Positions 8,960 through 17,406 are shown, counted from the stretch's first letter. The stretch is 64,000 nucleotides of DNA from Candidatus Saccharibacteria bacterium oral taxon 488 (GCA_010202465.1 CP047919.1:372001-436000), one strand, 5' to 3'. The notes: generated by a model not told the origin, from the letters alone. A program made the numbers and translations.

Positions 8960-9520
8960 TTATTGCCGCAAGGCAACCAGCTGCCCGTCGTCGGTAAATG
9001 TGATGATCCGTGAAGGCATTACCCCTGTCACTTCCCCGCTGTCAACGTAGACAGCCACCTGGTCGCCGAAATAGGCGGTTGCTTCGTTGACTGTAGTGGC
9101 TGGTGGCTGCCCTGCGAGGTTGGCGCTTGGTGCCAGCAGTGGGCCAACTAGCCGAATTAGCTCAGATAATGCTGTGTCTGGTGGTACGGCACGAAATGCC
9201 AAGGTTGCGTCAGTACGCACTAGGTGCGGCATAAAGTCAGGGCTAACCCGGGCAGCAATAGTGGTCGGCCGTTCGTGGCGTAGCTGGTCATAGATATGCC
9301 GCTGCTTGGTGGTGAGTTCGGGAATGTTGTCGGCGCTACTAAGCAGGATGATGCAGGATTTGGTGCGGTCGCGCCGGCGTACGCGGTACAGCTCATCAAC
9401 TGCCCTCGGGCTATCAGCTCGAGCGAGCAGGCCATAAATAGTGTCAGTTGGTGCCACGACGAGTTTGTCAGCTCGCAGCGCCTCGATAACGGTGGTATCA
9501 AGTAAGTTTTTGGTAATCAC
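8960..9520 (-). CDS. tsaC: Threonylcarbamoyl-AMP synthase (Sua5/YciO/YrdC, TsaC type)
   Basis: About 186 aa from a GTG start at 9518-9520. It makes threonylcarbamoyl-AMP for the t6A modification of ANN-decoding tRNAs. Family features: APTDTIYGLLARA (~22-35), a basic KxR-like loop VRRRDRTKSCIILLSS, and the SANLAGQPPATTVNEA segment that binds the nucleotide. I choose GTG because the extended -10 TGG-TATAAT (9527-9532) ends 6 nt upstream; a longer reading frame to 9565 would run through the rplK terminator. The alternative TTG sits 3 nt earlier. Confidence 0.88.
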   Translation of the reverse strand: MITKNLLDTTVIEALRADKLVVAPTDTIYGLLARADSPRAVDELYRVRRRDRTKSCIILLSSADNIPELTTKQRHIYDQLRHERPTTIAARVSPDFMPHLVRTDATLAFRAVPPDTALSELIRLVGPLLAPSANLAGQPPATTVNEATAYFGDQVAVYVDSGEVTGVMPSRIITFTDDGQLVALRQ

Positions 9521-9539
9521 CAAATGATTATACCACAAT

Positions 9540-9569
9540 AAAATTGCTCCCACGGCAGGGAGCAATTTT
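9540..9569 (-). terminator. Terminator after rplK (hairpin symmetric)
   Basis: AAAATTGCTCCC / GGGAGCAATTTT, a 12-bp perfect stem with a 6-nt loop. On the minus strand it ends rplK; the tsaC -10 box follows immediately. Confidence 0.85.
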
Positions 9570-9586
9570 GGATGAACAGGTGTAAA

Positions 9587-10012
9587 TTAGGCGGCGATTT
9601 CTACGCCCATTGAGCGAGCGGAACCAGCAACGACTTTCATCGCGCCTTCGATATCGATGGCGTTTAGCTGATCCATTTTTGTTTCGGCAATTTCCTGAAG
9701 CTGTGCGCGAGTGATGGTGCCGACCTTTTCGGCGTGTGGCTTGCCTGAACCCTTTTGGATGCCGGCTTTTTCGCGGATCATGTCATCGACTGGCTGCCCC
9801 AGACTCTTCCACGTAAAGGTGCGGTCTTCAAACACCTGAATGTGGACGATAACGTCCTTGCCCATCATATCTTTGGTAGCGTCGTTGAATGGATTGATGA
9901 AATCCATCATGTTCAGCCCCCACTGACCGAGGGTTGAACCGACTGGTGGCCCGGCGGTTGCTCGTCCGGCAGGGATGCGTAATTTTAGATTACCGATAAC
10001 TTTCTTTGCCAT
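9587..10012 (-). CDS. rplK: Large ribosomal subunit protein uL11
   Basis: 141 aa, usual length. N-terminal domain with the proline-rich RIPAGRATAGPPVGSTLGQ loop that binds stalk-base rRNA and factor antibiotics; the C-terminal rRNA-binding domain ends with AIDIEGAMKVVAGSARSMG. RBS GAGGAAAC. It stands alone between its own promoter and terminator, separated from nusG by an opposing gene and from rplA by 3.5 kb. Confidence 0.97.
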   Translation of the reverse strand: MAKKVIGNLKLRIPAGRATAGPPVGSTLGQWGLNMMDFINPFNDATKDMMGKDVIVHIQVFEDRTFTWKSLGQPVDDMIREKAGIQKGSGKPHAEKVGTITRAQLQEIAETKMDQLNAIDIEGAMKVVAGSARSMGVEIAA

Positions 10013-10046
10013 AGTTTCCTCTTATTTTTCCGTGCGTAACCACTGT

Positions 10047-10075
10047 ATTATAACGAAAATTGTGCTAGAATACAA
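10047..10075 (-). promoter_or_regulatory. Overlapping divergent promoters (rplK and membrane-protein gene)
   Basis: Minus strand, for rplK: -35 TTGTAT (10070-10075), 17 nt, -10 TATAAT (10047-10052). Plus strand: extended -10 TGC-TAGAAT (10066-10071), 6 nt before the ATG at 10078. The two polymerase sites overlap, so they should compete. Confidence 0.75.
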
Positions 10076-10077
10076 GC

Positions 10078-10647
10078 ATGAACGCTCGCAGCATCAAGCC
10101 GGTTCGTCGCCTAATCAACATGTTTGGGGCGCTCGCTTACAGCCTGTTGATTTTTAATTATGCGGTTATCGTCGGTGCTGGGTTGTTGTGGCTGGCGCGT
10201 AGTGGCCTACTCATGCAGCTCGGTGTATCGCCAGAGACAGTCCAGCCGGCACCCACCCCGCCGACTACGCCGAGCGACACGACGCCTCGTGCGGTACCGT
10301 TTCTCCTTCAGGTGGTGCAGCTGGTGTTGATGTCGGTAATGACGGTGGCGGTTTTGGGTGTGGTGGTGATGCTACCGTATTGGCTGGGGCGCTGCGGCTC
10401 GTATCTGTTGAAGCGCAGCATTCGATTATGTCACAGCCAAGTGACGCTGGCGACCTTGTTATTTGGCAAGATATTGGCGTGCGGCATCGGTACGGTGCCA
10501 GTGCTGATCATGGCGATGTATGATGCTAGGCAGTGGCCGATCGCGGCGGTGCTACTGGGAGTAATTACGGTGGCGCTGGTCCTCTTTGCCACGCAACACT
10601 ACCTCGCCAAAAGTAGCGAGGTAGTTGAAGCCAAAGATGTTTGGTAG
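10078..10647 (+). CDS. Four-helix membrane protein of unknown function
   Basis: 189 aa. Hydrophobic helices at about 16-42, 75-100, 120-143 and 150-172; a Pro/Thr-rich loop (PAPTPPTTPSDTTP, ~58-71) probably faces outside between helices 1 and 2. No recognised domain. The -10 box lies 6 nt before the ATG, so the mRNA is probably leaderless. It interrupts the nusG-rplK junction in the opposite orientation. Confidence 0.75.
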   Translation: MNARSIKPVRRLINMFGALAYSLLIFNYAVIVGAGLLWLARSGLLMQLGVSPETVQPAPTPPTTPSDTTPRAVPFLLQVVQLVLMSVMTVAVLGVVVMLPYWLGRCGSYLLKRSIRLCHSQVTLATLLFGKILACGIGTVPVLIMAMYDARQWPIAAVLLGVITVALVLFATQHYLAKSSEVVEAKDVW

Positions 10648-10686
10648 CTTGGTGGTGTATCGCTGCGCGGCTAGATGATCAGGCAG

Positions 10687-11232
10687 CTAGACTTTCTTGA
10701 CCTGCAGCGCGTCCAGCTCGACTGGTGTATCACGGCCAAACATACTGACCATGACCTTGATCTTGCCCTTGACGGCGTCAATTTCTGCGATTGAGCCATC
10801 AAAGCCCTTGAACGGCCCGTCAATGATGGAGACCACTTCACCGACCGAGAAATCGATCTGATGCTTTGGCTCTTCGACGCCCATGCGCTTTTTGATCTTG
10901 GCAATTTCTTTGTCCGACACCGGTGTTGGCGTGGTGTCAGCACCAACGAAGCCAGTCACGCCCGGCGTGTTGCGGACGATGTACCACGTCTCGTCGGTCA
11001 GCTTCATCTCGACCAGCACGTAGCCCTGAAAGATCTTGGCATCGACAACCTTGCGCTTGCCGTTTTTGATCTGAATTTGCTTTTCTTTCGGCACCATGAC
11101 GTCGAAGATTTTGTCGGCCATGTCGACGCCGTTGATGCGCTGGCGGATGGACTCAGCAACCTTTTCCTCGTAGCCCGAGTAGGTGTGAATGGCGTACCAC
11201 GAGCGAGTTGAATCGTAGCGATTTGATGACAT
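10687..11232 (-). CDS. nusG: Transcription termination/antitermination factor NusG
   Basis: 181 aa. N-terminal NGN domain (SWYAIHTYSGYEEKVAESI to NTPGVTGFVG) binds RNA polymerase; the C-terminal KOW domain (VGEVVSIIDGPFKGFDGSI) contacts Rho or S10. The start follows AAAGGGAAATT. It is 12 nt downstream of secE in the same unit. Confidence 0.97.
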   Translation of the reverse strand: MSSNRYDSTRSWYAIHTYSGYEEKVAESIRQRINGVDMADKIFDVMVPKEKQIQIKNGKRKVVDAKIFQGYVLVEMKLTDETWYIVRNTPGVTGFVGADTTPTPVSDKEIAKIKKRMGVEEPKHQIDFSVGEVVSIIDGPFKGFDGSIAEIDAVKGKIKVMVSMFGRDTPVELDALQVKKV

Positions 11233-11244
11233 AATTTCCCTTTC

Positions 11245-11631
11245 CTATTTCAAAATTTGATTAAAGCCCCAGTTAAAGCCGGCGTCAAGCAGCAAGATCA
11301 GCACCACAAAGATCAACGTAAACACCAGCACCGCCGCCGTCATGCTCCAGGTTGCTGAGCGAGTCGGCCAGCGTACCAATTTGAGTTCCTGCCACGCGCC
11401 CTTGAAGTAGCCAACGTCACCTGATTTTTTCAATGATTTTTTGGCCGTAGTTTTTGGTTGCTTTGGTGAGGTGCTGGTCGCTGCCACCGTTTTTTTGGCG
11501 GTCTTACTGGTGGTTTTTTTGGTGGTTGCGGTTGATTTTGGTTTAGTTGGTGACGGCTGCTTCGTCTCGTCATCTTTCGCGGTGATGCGGCGAACCCTCG
11601 TCTTTGATTCTGCTGCGTTTTTTTGAGCCAT
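11245..11631 (-). CDS. secE: Preprotein translocase subunit SecE with long basic N-terminus
   Basis: 128 aa. The C-terminal SecE core is clear: amphipathic helix GYFKGAWQELKLVRWPTRSA (about 74-93) then one transmembrane helix (~96-118). The first ~70 residues are Lys/Thr-rich and probably disordered. Start at 11631 is set by GGGAG six nt upstream. It forms the SecYEG channel with secY at 37-38.5 kb. Co-transcribed with nusG. Confidence 0.94.
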   Translation of the reverse strand: MAQKNAAESKTRVRRITAKDDETKQPSPTKPKSTATTKKTTSKTAKKTVAATSTSPKQPKTTAKKSLKKSGDVGYFKGAWQELKLVRWPTRSATWSMTAAVLVFTLIFVVLILLLDAGFNWGFNQILK

Positions 11632-11650
11632 AGTTTCTCCCAATTTAAAA

Positions 11651-11670
11651 AGTCTGCTTCTTAGCAGACT
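11651..11670 (-). other. 5'-terminal hairpin in the secE-nusG mRNA
   Basis: Minus strand AGTCTGCT / AGCAGACT, 8-bp stem with 4-nt loop, followed by TTTTT. The promoter places the transcript start only about 3 nt upstream, so this is more likely a protective 5' stem-loop than a terminator. Confidence 0.6.
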
Positions 11671-11679
11671 GTCAAGTCT

Positions 11680-11708
11680 ATTGTAGCGTGTTCGAAGCGT
11701 GATTGCAA
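11680..11708 (-). promoter_or_regulatory. secE-nusG promoter
   Basis: Minus strand -35 TTGCAA (11703-11708), 17-nt spacer, -10 TACAAT (11680-11685). It begins just inside the end of the histidine kinase gene region. Confidence 0.8.
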
Positions 11709-11716
11709 GGGCGGTC

Positions 11717-12847
11717 TCACGCGGACGTGGGCTGATCGGCCAGCTCAAAGCTAAACGTCGAGCCGTGATTGAGTCGGCTTTTGACAGAGATGGTGCAGCC
11801 GAGTTTGTGCGCTAATTTGCCCGCAACGTACAGCCCCAGTCCGGTGCCGCTGGTCTCGCGGGTGCGGTAATCCTCGGCCCGGTAAAATCGCTGGAAAATC
11901 TTTTTTTGGTCTGTCTTGCCGATGCCTATCCCGGTATCGATTACCGCAAATTGCACGACGCCGTTACGCCGGTGCATCCGCAGCGTCACCCCGCCACGAG
12001 GCGTGTATTTGATGGCATTGATGATGAAGTTTTGTAATAGCTCGGTCAAGTACAGCCGCGAAACCTTGATCACGCCAATCTGCGCACTCACGTCGAGGTC
12101 GAACCGTAACCCCTTCTCGGCCGCTCGCGGCGCAAACTCACTGTGTAACGTGCTGGCCAGCTCCATCAGATTAATCGTCTCCGTCTCGTCCGCCGCCCCA
12201 CGCTCAGCGCGCGATAAGGTGCCAAGGTCATTGATCATTTTAGCGAGGAACATCACTTGATCGTGCGCCGCCACCAGCGCCTCATGCACCTTTTGGGTGT
12301 AGCCTTTCTCGGCGAGCAGTCGAGCGTTATCAAGCGCTCCCTCGGCGATCGCCACCGGTGTGCGCAGTTCGTGGCTAACGACACTGATGAACTCATCACG
12401 CTCCTCTTCGAGACTTTTTATCTTGGTGACGTCACGCAGAATTAACACATAGCCGTCGGTACTCGAGCTGCCGCCCAAAATCGGCGCAAAGGTCGCCTCC
12501 AGTCGCAAATGATCGCCATCGCTGAGTGGCATGATCAGGTCGTCACGGGTGCGGATTGAGGGTGACTTACTGAGCTCCTCAAACACGTCGATCGGTGTAC
12601 CGCTAAGCGTCTGCAATTGAAATGTCTCGCTAATGTGATGACCGTGCAGCGTGGCGTTAGTGTCCAGCAGGCCGATCATCGCCGCATTATAAATCGTGAT
12701 CACGCCGTGAGCGTCAGTACTCAGCACCGCGTCGGTCAAGCTGTTTACCAATGTCATCATCTGGCTATGCTCTGGCGCGGCTTTCGTCTCATCGCGTCCG
12801 CATTGCTGACTGCGCCCCATGCGCCACCTGCCCATCCCTTGTCTCAT
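11717..12847 (-). CDS. Soluble PAS-domain sensor histidine kinase
   Basis: 376 aa, no membrane segment. PAS domain ~30-145 (SLTDAVLSTDAHGVITIYNA, ending in VLILRDVTKIK), HisKA with phospho-acceptor H159 in SVVSHELRTP, HATPase with N-box N277 (NFIINAIKYTP), G1 VIDTGIGIG and G2 SGTGLGLYVAG. The architecture resembles WalK/PhoR catalytic halves without their sensor. No response regulator lies beside it, so its partner is unknown. The extended -10 TGC-TATACT (12856-12861) ends 8 nt before the ATG; a start at Met30/31 is possible. Confidence 0.9.
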   Translation of the reverse strand: MRQGMGRWRMGRSQQCGRDETKAAPEHSQMMTLVNSLTDAVLSTDAHGVITIYNAAMIGLLDTNATLHGHHISETFQLQTLSGTPIDVFEELSKSPSIRTRDDLIMPLSDGDHLRLEATFAPILGGSSSTDGYVLILRDVTKIKSLEEERDEFISVVSHELRTPVAIAEGALDNARLLAEKGYTQKVHEALVAAHDQVMFLAKMINDLGTLSRAERGAADETETINLMELASTLHSEFAPRAAEKGLRFDLDVSAQIGVIKVSRLYLTELLQNFIINAIKYTPRGGVTLRMHRRNGVVQFAVIDTGIGIGKTDQKKIFQRFYRAEDYRTRETSGTGLGLYVAGKLAHKLGCTISVKSRLNHGSTFSFELADQPTSA

Positions 12848-12868
12848 ATGATTTTAGTATAGCACATG

Positions 12869-13567
12869 CTACACGTGCGGTGTATGGTTTTTCAGTACCG
12901 CTCGGTGCGTTTTGTAGGCCGGGTCGATGGCTGCGACCTCTCGCCAAAACGCGTCAGAGTGATTCATCTGGCGGGTGTGAGCCAGCTCGTGAATCAGCAC
13001 ATAATCAAGTAGCTCAAACGGCAGGTTCATCAGCGCGATGTTCAGGCTAATCGTGCCGCGCGACGAGCAGCTACCCCAGCGGCTCGAGGCGTGCGTCAGC
13101 TTGACGGTTTGATAGGAAAAGCCGTATTCCTCGGCCAGGAACTTCAGTCGCCGTGGCAGGTAGCTTTTGGCTTCTTTGCGTAGCGCTGTGATGACGACTT
13201 CACGAATGCGCTGCTGGATGGCTGGAGTAGCGATGTTGGTGCCGGGCGGTAGCTTGACAAGGATGCGGGTGCCGGAGCGCTTGATAATGGGTTCAGTGAG
13301 CGTGGGCTGGGTCTCAATGATCAGGTGGTGGCTTTTACCAATTGATTGGTCGTGCGTGTAGTAGTGACCCTGTTGATGCTCGCTCAGGAACTCGCGAATA
13401 CGCGGCCGGGATGATTTGATGAGCATTTTTGCTGCGAGCAGCGGTGCGTACGTCGGTAAGCTAATCCGCAGCTGCCCGTTTGGCGCGACTTTCAGTGACA
13501 CCTGACGCGCCAAGTGCGAGCGCCTCACCGTGATTTCGCCAAACTCAGCGTCGGTAATGGTTGGCAT
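12869..13567 (-). CDS. YgjP-like (DUF45) zinc metallopeptidase
   Basis: 232 aa. Family hallmarks: SSRWGSCSSRGTISLN (161-176), HELAH (193-197) and a third ligand H203 in MNHSDAFW. The fold is that of the WLM/SprT-like minigluzincins, often next to type I restriction genes or in DNA-protein crosslink repair; the role here is unknown. GGAG precedes the ATG. It follows the P-loop kinase by 9 nt and is probably co-transcribed. Confidence 0.88.
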   Translation of the reverse strand: MPTITDAEFGEITVRRSHLARQVSLKVAPNGQLRISLPTYAPLLAAKMLIKSSRPRIREFLSEHQQGHYYTHDQSIGKSHHLIIETQPTLTEPIIKRSGTRILVKLPPGTNIATPAIQQRIREVVITALRKEAKSYLPRRLKFLAEEYGFSYQTVKLTHASSRWGSCSSRGTISLNIALMNLPFELLDYVLIHELAHTRQMNHSDAFWREVAAIDPAYKTHRAVLKNHTPHV

Positions 13568-13576
13568 ACATAGCTC

Positions 13577-14170
13577 CTAGCTGATGCGAACGCGGCTGAG
13601 TACCGGACGTTGCGGACGGCGCTTGGGAGTATCAGCCTGGGCGGCTTGCGGTTGAGTCGGAGCGGCTGTAGTATTCGGGTGCACGTCGGCCAGGCGCTTG
13701 AGCAAGGTGCGTGCCTGCGTATTATAGGTGTGACGACCACTGATGACGACGCATGGCTCGCTGGGGTGCGGCGATGAGAATTGTTTGATTTTAGCGTCGA
13801 ATGTTGCCTCGTCGTTATCATTGGCCTTGAGCCAGCGCATCTTGGCGGTCGCCAGGTCAGTCTGTACCCAGACAAAGAGAATCTTATAACCAGCAGCGCG
13901 GGCTGTCTTGGCGAGCTCAACCCGCCAAGCTCGCTTCTCTGTCGCCCCTTCAAACACGATGGTTTGATGGGTCTTCATTAATTCTTTAAGTAGTGCACCG
14001 CTAGCGTAATTAACGGCCGCCTCATCATCGGATAATGCCGCTAAGATACTAGAGTCCAAATGCGGCGCATGAAACATCTCAGAAAACTCAGCCGCGAATT
14101 GCGACTTGCCCGCCCCCGGCACGCCCACCATGGCAATGATGTGAGGAGAAGAAAGTTGCAAAGGTTTCAT
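13577..14170 (-). CDS. P-loop kinase (AAA_33/zeta-toxin-like ATPase)
   Basis: About 197 aa from the ATG at 14168-14170. Walker A GVPGAGKS (~17-24), then a conserved LDSSILAAL segment and EGATEKRAWR, typical of small metabolite/polynucleotide kinases of the AAA_33 group. The last ~35 residues are Pro/Gln/Arg-rich. I reject the longer start at 14206 because it lies in the upstream terminator: the -10 TATACT ends 7 nt before the chosen ATG, so the mRNA is probably leaderless. Substrate unknown. Confidence 0.8.
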   Translation of the reverse strand: MKPLQLSSPHIIAMVGVPGAGKSQFAAEFSEMFHAPHLDSSILAALSDDEAAVNYASGALLKELMKTHQTIVFEGATEKRAWRVELAKTARAAGYKILFVWVQTDLATAKMRWLKANDNDEATFDAKIKQFSSPHPSEPCVVISGRHTYNTQARTLLKRLADVHPNTTAAPTQPQAAQADTPKRRPQRPVLSRVRIS

Positions 14171-14185
14171 ATATGTTAGTATACA

Positions 14186-14213
14186 CAAAAAATCCCCCTT
14201 ATCCAAGGGGATT
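14186..14213 (-). terminator. Terminator after the LPRTG surface protein gene
   Basis: Minus strand AATCCCC / GGGGGATT stem with 8-nt loop and TTTTTT. The next gene's -10 box begins within 10 nt of the T-run. Confidence 0.85.
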
Positions 14214-14265
14214 CTCGCCTGAAACCTCGCGCTTCAGAATATAGATTCTCGGAGCGGTCAGTCTC

Positions 14266-15801
14266 TTACAGGTGGCGTCGGCTGGCGACGTATGCCAGGG
14301 CTGAGGTAACCAGTGCGCCCAGACCCAGGCCGCCGAGTACCATGTCGGTCATACCAGTTCGTGGTAGTGCGGTTGGTGTTGGTGGGGTTGGGGTGGTTGG
14401 CTTTGGATTACACTCTTCGCTGTCAATACCGACGAATCGCTTGGTGTCTTCAGCTTCTTTCTTGGTAACTTCGCGGATGGTCTTGGTAGTGACGTCACAG
14501 ACCTTGATCTTTTCACATTTACTCAGATCAGTGGTGTATGGTGGCGTGTTCTCTTTGCCCTTTTCGACTTTCTCGATGACACCAGTCTGGACGTTACATG
14601 CTTCAACTTTTTCTGGTACATCGACGGTTGCGTTATCGCAGCTATCTTTGTCGCCAGGAATCTCTGGGGTATCAACGCAGGCGGTGTTGACGACCTTGCC
14701 AGTAACTTGTTCTTTGATGGTTGCCGTGATGGTAAAGGTCTTTGATGCGCCCTGCTTGAGTTCAGCAATTGTTGCTTTCCAGGTATTGTTCTGGAGCGTG
14801 CCCTCAGATGCTTTCAGGAAGGTAACACCTTGTGGCGCATTGTCGGTGACAACAGCGTTCTTTAGGTCAACGTTACCGGTGTTAGTGACGGTTACCTGGT
14901 ATGGGAATTCGTTGCCGACTTGGACGGTCTTGTGCTTGAGGCCATCAACCTTTTTCTCGATTTTGATGCCAGGGTTAGCCTTTGGCGTTTCTGGCTGGAT
15001 GGTGAACTGCTTGACACAGTCGTTGCTGGTGCGATCACCAAGGCTGGTTGTGACTGTGACGCGAGCGGTGTAAGTGCCCGCTTCCTTGATGGTAGCGCTG
15101 GTCTCGCTGGTCAGCGCTGAAGTAGTGTTGCTGCGTGAGAAGACTTCCTTGCCTGAAGCATCGGTGATGCTAAAGGTGTATGACTTGACAGTTGCGCCAT
15201 TCTCGACTGTTGCGTGAGCCTTCAGGGCGACCGTGTTAGTCTGACGATTAATGACTGGCTGGTCAAGTGCTTTACAAGTAGCCACTGGCTGTGGTTTCGG
15301 TTTTGGTGGCACAACAACGTTGGTGGCGACAACCGGGTTACCGCACGGTGTCATGATGGCGAACTTAAAGCGGCCCTGCTCATCAAGTCGGATAAATGCC
15401 TGCTGTGCGCTACCCATGCGGCTGGCTGGGACGACCTTGGCGTTGGTGCCTGAGATCGGTGTGCCGCCGCTGATGTTGCGGATGGCTGTCCGAGCGTTGG
15501 TGGCGACAACGGTGCCGTTGTCGAGGCGAACCTCGCCGTTACGGTAGACTGCGCCATTAGCGTAGTTGCCGCTCAGCATCTCGTAGGAAATACCGAACGC
15601 GCCATAAATTGTTGATACGCCTTTGTTGAAATATCGTTCGCGCATCTCTTGTACCGACATGGTACCACAATACACCACGGCGTACTTGTCACAGTCGCGG
15701 GTATTGTCAATTGTTTCTGCGTTGGCGTAGTAGACCAGTCCTGCTCCGAAAGCAGCGACCAGCGACAGCGCCACGATCTTAAGCTTTGTACTTAATTTCA
15801 T
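14266..15801 (-). CDS. Secreted surface protein with DUF11-type domain and LPRTG anchor
   Basis: 511 aa from an ATG with GAGGAGG upstream. Signal peptide: basic KLSTKLK, hydrophobic ~9-25, cut near ANA. Then an N-terminal domain with three Cys (~30-155), an Ig/PKD-like beta domain (~175-265), a DUF11-type domain (~275-390, with YQVTVTNTGNVDLKN), a Cys-containing repeat-like linker, and a C-terminal sorting signal: LPRTG, a hydrophobic helix and RRHL. Sortase would link it to the cell wall, so it may be a host-contact or adhesion protein. A near-consensus promoter suggests high expression. Confidence 0.88.
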   Translation of the reverse strand: MKLSTKLKIVALSLVAAFGAGLVYYANAETIDNTRDCDKYAVVYCGTMSVQEMRERYFNKGVSTIYGAFGISYEMLSGNYANGAVYRNGEVRLDNGTVVATNARTAIRNISGGTPISGTNAKVVPASRMGSAQQAFIRLDEQGRFKFAIMTPCGNPVVATNVVVPPKPKPQPVATCKALDQPVINRQTNTVALKAHATVENGATVKSYTFSITDASGKEVFSRSNTTSALTSETSATIKEAGTYTARVTVTTSLGDRTSNDCVKQFTIQPETPKANPGIKIEKKVDGLKHKTVQVGNEFPYQVTVTNTGNVDLKNAVVTDNAPQGVTFLKASEGTLQNNTWKATIAELKQGASKTFTITATIKEQVTGKVVNTACVDTPEIPGDKDSCDNATVDVPEKVEACNVQTGVIEKVEKGKENTPPYTTDLSKCEKIKVCDVTTKTIREVTKKEAEDTKRFVGIDSEECNPKPTTPTPPTPTALPRTGMTDMVLGGLGLGALVTSALAYVASRRHL

Positions 15802-15829
15802 AACATCCTCCTCACTGGTTGTTTCCCCA

Positions 15830-15858
15830 ATATTATCACACAAGCATTATTTTGTCAA
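15830..15858 (-). promoter_or_regulatory. Promoter of the surface protein gene
   Basis: Minus strand -35 TTGACA (15853-15858), 17-nt spacer, -10 TAATAT (15830-15835). Leader ~25 nt with a strong GAGGAGG site. Confidence 0.8.
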
Positions 15859-15900
15859 TAACTTATATCACATTTTTTCAAAATAGTTAGTTTGGGTCAG

Positions 15901-15928
15901 TTTGCAGAATATTTTTTTCTGTTATAAT
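15901..15928 (+). promoter_or_regulatory. tRNA-Trp promoter
   Basis: -35 TTTGCA (15901-15906), 16-nt spacer, -10 TATAAT (15923-15928), about 28 nt before the tRNA 5' end. Confidence 0.65.
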
Positions 15929-15956
15929 AGATGAGCTAACCCGTTAGCGGGACGAT

Positions 15957-16031
15957 AGGGGCATAGTTCATCGGCTAGAATGGCGGTCTCCAAAACCGCA
16001 GAGGTAGGTTCGACTCCTACTGCCCCTGCCA
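15957..16031 (+). tRNA. tRNA-Trp (anticodon CCA), CCA tail encoded
   Basis: Acceptor AGGGGCA/TGCCCCT, anticodon stem GCGGT-CTCCAAA-ACCGC with CCA, T-arm GTAGG-TTCGACT-CCTAC, discriminator G, encoded CCA. Confidence 0.95.
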
Positions 16032-16045
16032 CAATTTATGGCGTG

Positions 16046-16069
16046 ACGACTTGATGAAAGTCGTTTTTT
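16046..16069 (+). terminator. Terminator after tRNA-Trp
   Basis: ACGACTT / AAGTCGT stem, 5-nt loop, then TTTTTT. Confidence 0.85.
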
Positions 16070-16156
16070 AATGGCTTGCTGTAGAATTGACGGCGCATAT
16101 CAATTCGTCTCTTGTGAAAATAATGCCTTGATCTCGTGAAAAATTGCCAGATGTGC

Positions 16157-16185
16157 TTGAAAAAGCATAAGCGGCGGTCTATACT
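16157..16185 (+). promoter_or_regulatory. Promoter of the alpha-glucan operon
   Basis: -35 TTGAAA (16157-16162), 17-nt spacer, -10 TATACT (16180-16185). The ATG begins 9 nt later, so the first gene is probably translated from a leaderless mRNA. Confidence 0.75.
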
Positions 16186-16194
16186 GTAAATAAG

Positions 16195-17406
16195 ATGAGA
16201 ATTTTGATGCTAGGGTGGGAGCTTCCTCCGCACAATTGTGGCGGCCTCGGTGTGGCGTGTTACCAGATGTCAAAGGCGCTGGCAGCGCATGGTATTGCTA
16301 TTGATTTTGTTGTGCCCTACACGGCCGAGCATCCGAATATTACCCATATGAACATTCATGCGGCCTCGCCGCTGCCGCCGGGCTATCATGACCTTGGGGC
16401 GTACGATCATGGTGTCACGCCAGATACTGAGGATAGCGATGAGCACGGACTTGAACCGATGCGCCGACTGCAGCGTCGCTATGGTACGTTTGTCAGGCAG
16501 TTTGCTCAGTCACGTCCACCAGATGCCATCCACGCTCATGACTGGTTGACGATGGAGGCTGGTGTGATCGCCAAGGAGGTGTCGGGCGCACCGCTGATCG
16601 TTCATGTGCATGCTACTGAGTTTGATCGCTCGGGTGAACATTCGGGTAACCCGTTAGTGCATGAGATTGAACAGCAGGGGCTGATGATGGCAGATCGAAT
16701 TATCGCGGTTAGCCGTATCACCAAGGATATGATTGTCAAGAATTATCACATCCCGCCAGATAAAGTTGAGGTAGTATATAATGCGATTGACCTGGCTGAT
16801 CTGCCGCCGCATGAGTACGACACGGCGACATATAAATACCTCGAGGATCTCAAGACTGATGGCTATACCATTGTTGGTGCGTTGACGCGGCTGACGGTGC
16901 AGAAAGGGCTGACCTATTTTGTGCGGGCGGCAGCTAGAGCGCTAGAGCGCTACGACAAGATCGCATTTTTGCTATCGGGCGATGGCGAGCAGCGGGATGA
17001 ATTGGTAGCGTTGGCGGCACGGCTAGGTGTTAGTGACCGGGTAATTTTCACTGGTTTTGTTCGTGGCAAGCAGTGGCGCGATGCCTACTACCTGATCGAT
17101 ATATTTATCATGAGTTCGGTATCAGAACCGTTTGGGCTGACGGCGCTGGAGGCGGCGCATCATGATACGGCGCTGCTCATCAGCAAGCAGTCAGGTGTTG
17201 GCGAGGTGCTCCATAACATCATGCGGTTTGACTATTGGGATGTTGATAAGCTGGCGGACGAGATCGTCAATATTGCGCGCTCGCCGGGCCTGCAATCGGC
17301 ATTAAAGCGTAATGTCAAGGATGAATACGCTCGGCTGTCGTGGCGGGATGCCGCCGAGCGATGCGTCGCGCTGTATCAAGCATCGGCTCAAAGGAGGTGG
17401 GCATGA
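16195..17406 (+). CDS. GT4/GT5-like glycosyltransferase (glycogen synthase type)
   Basis: 403 aa. GT-B fold: N-terminal WELPPHNCGGLGVACYQMSK loop for nucleotide-sugar binding, IHAHDWLT (~114), and C-terminal SEPFGLTALEAAHH carrying the E-x7-E pair. The pattern is like glycogen/alpha-glucan synthases that sit next to GH57 enzymes in archaea and CPR. First gene of a three-gene operon; its stop overlaps the GH57 start (ATGA). Acceptor and donor are inferred, not seen. Confidence 0.85.
   Translation: MRILMLGWELPPHNCGGLGVACYQMSKALAAHGIAIDFVVPYTAEHPNITHMNIHAASPLPPGYHDLGAYDHGVTPDTEDSDEHGLEPMRRLQRRYGTFVRQFAQSRPPDAIHAHDWLTMEAGVIAKEVSGAPLIVHVHATEFDRSGEHSGNPLVHEIEQQGLMMADRIIAVSRITKDMIVKNYHIPPDKVEVVYNAIDLADLPPHEYDTATYKYLEDLKTDGYTIVGALTRLTVQKGLTYFVRAAARALERYDKIAFLLSGDGEQRDELVALAARLGVSDRVIFTGFVRGKQWRDAYYLIDIFIMSSVSEPFGLTALEAAHHDTALLISKQSGVGEVLHNIMRFDYWDVDKLADEIVNIARSPGLQSALKRNVKDEYARLSWRDAAERCVALYQASAQRRWA

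Noticed and set aside
11651..11670. secE leader hairpin as an ordinary terminator of the histidine kinase gene
   Set aside because: The kinase is transcribed in the same direction but the secE promoter lies between, and the hairpin begins right at the expected transcript start.
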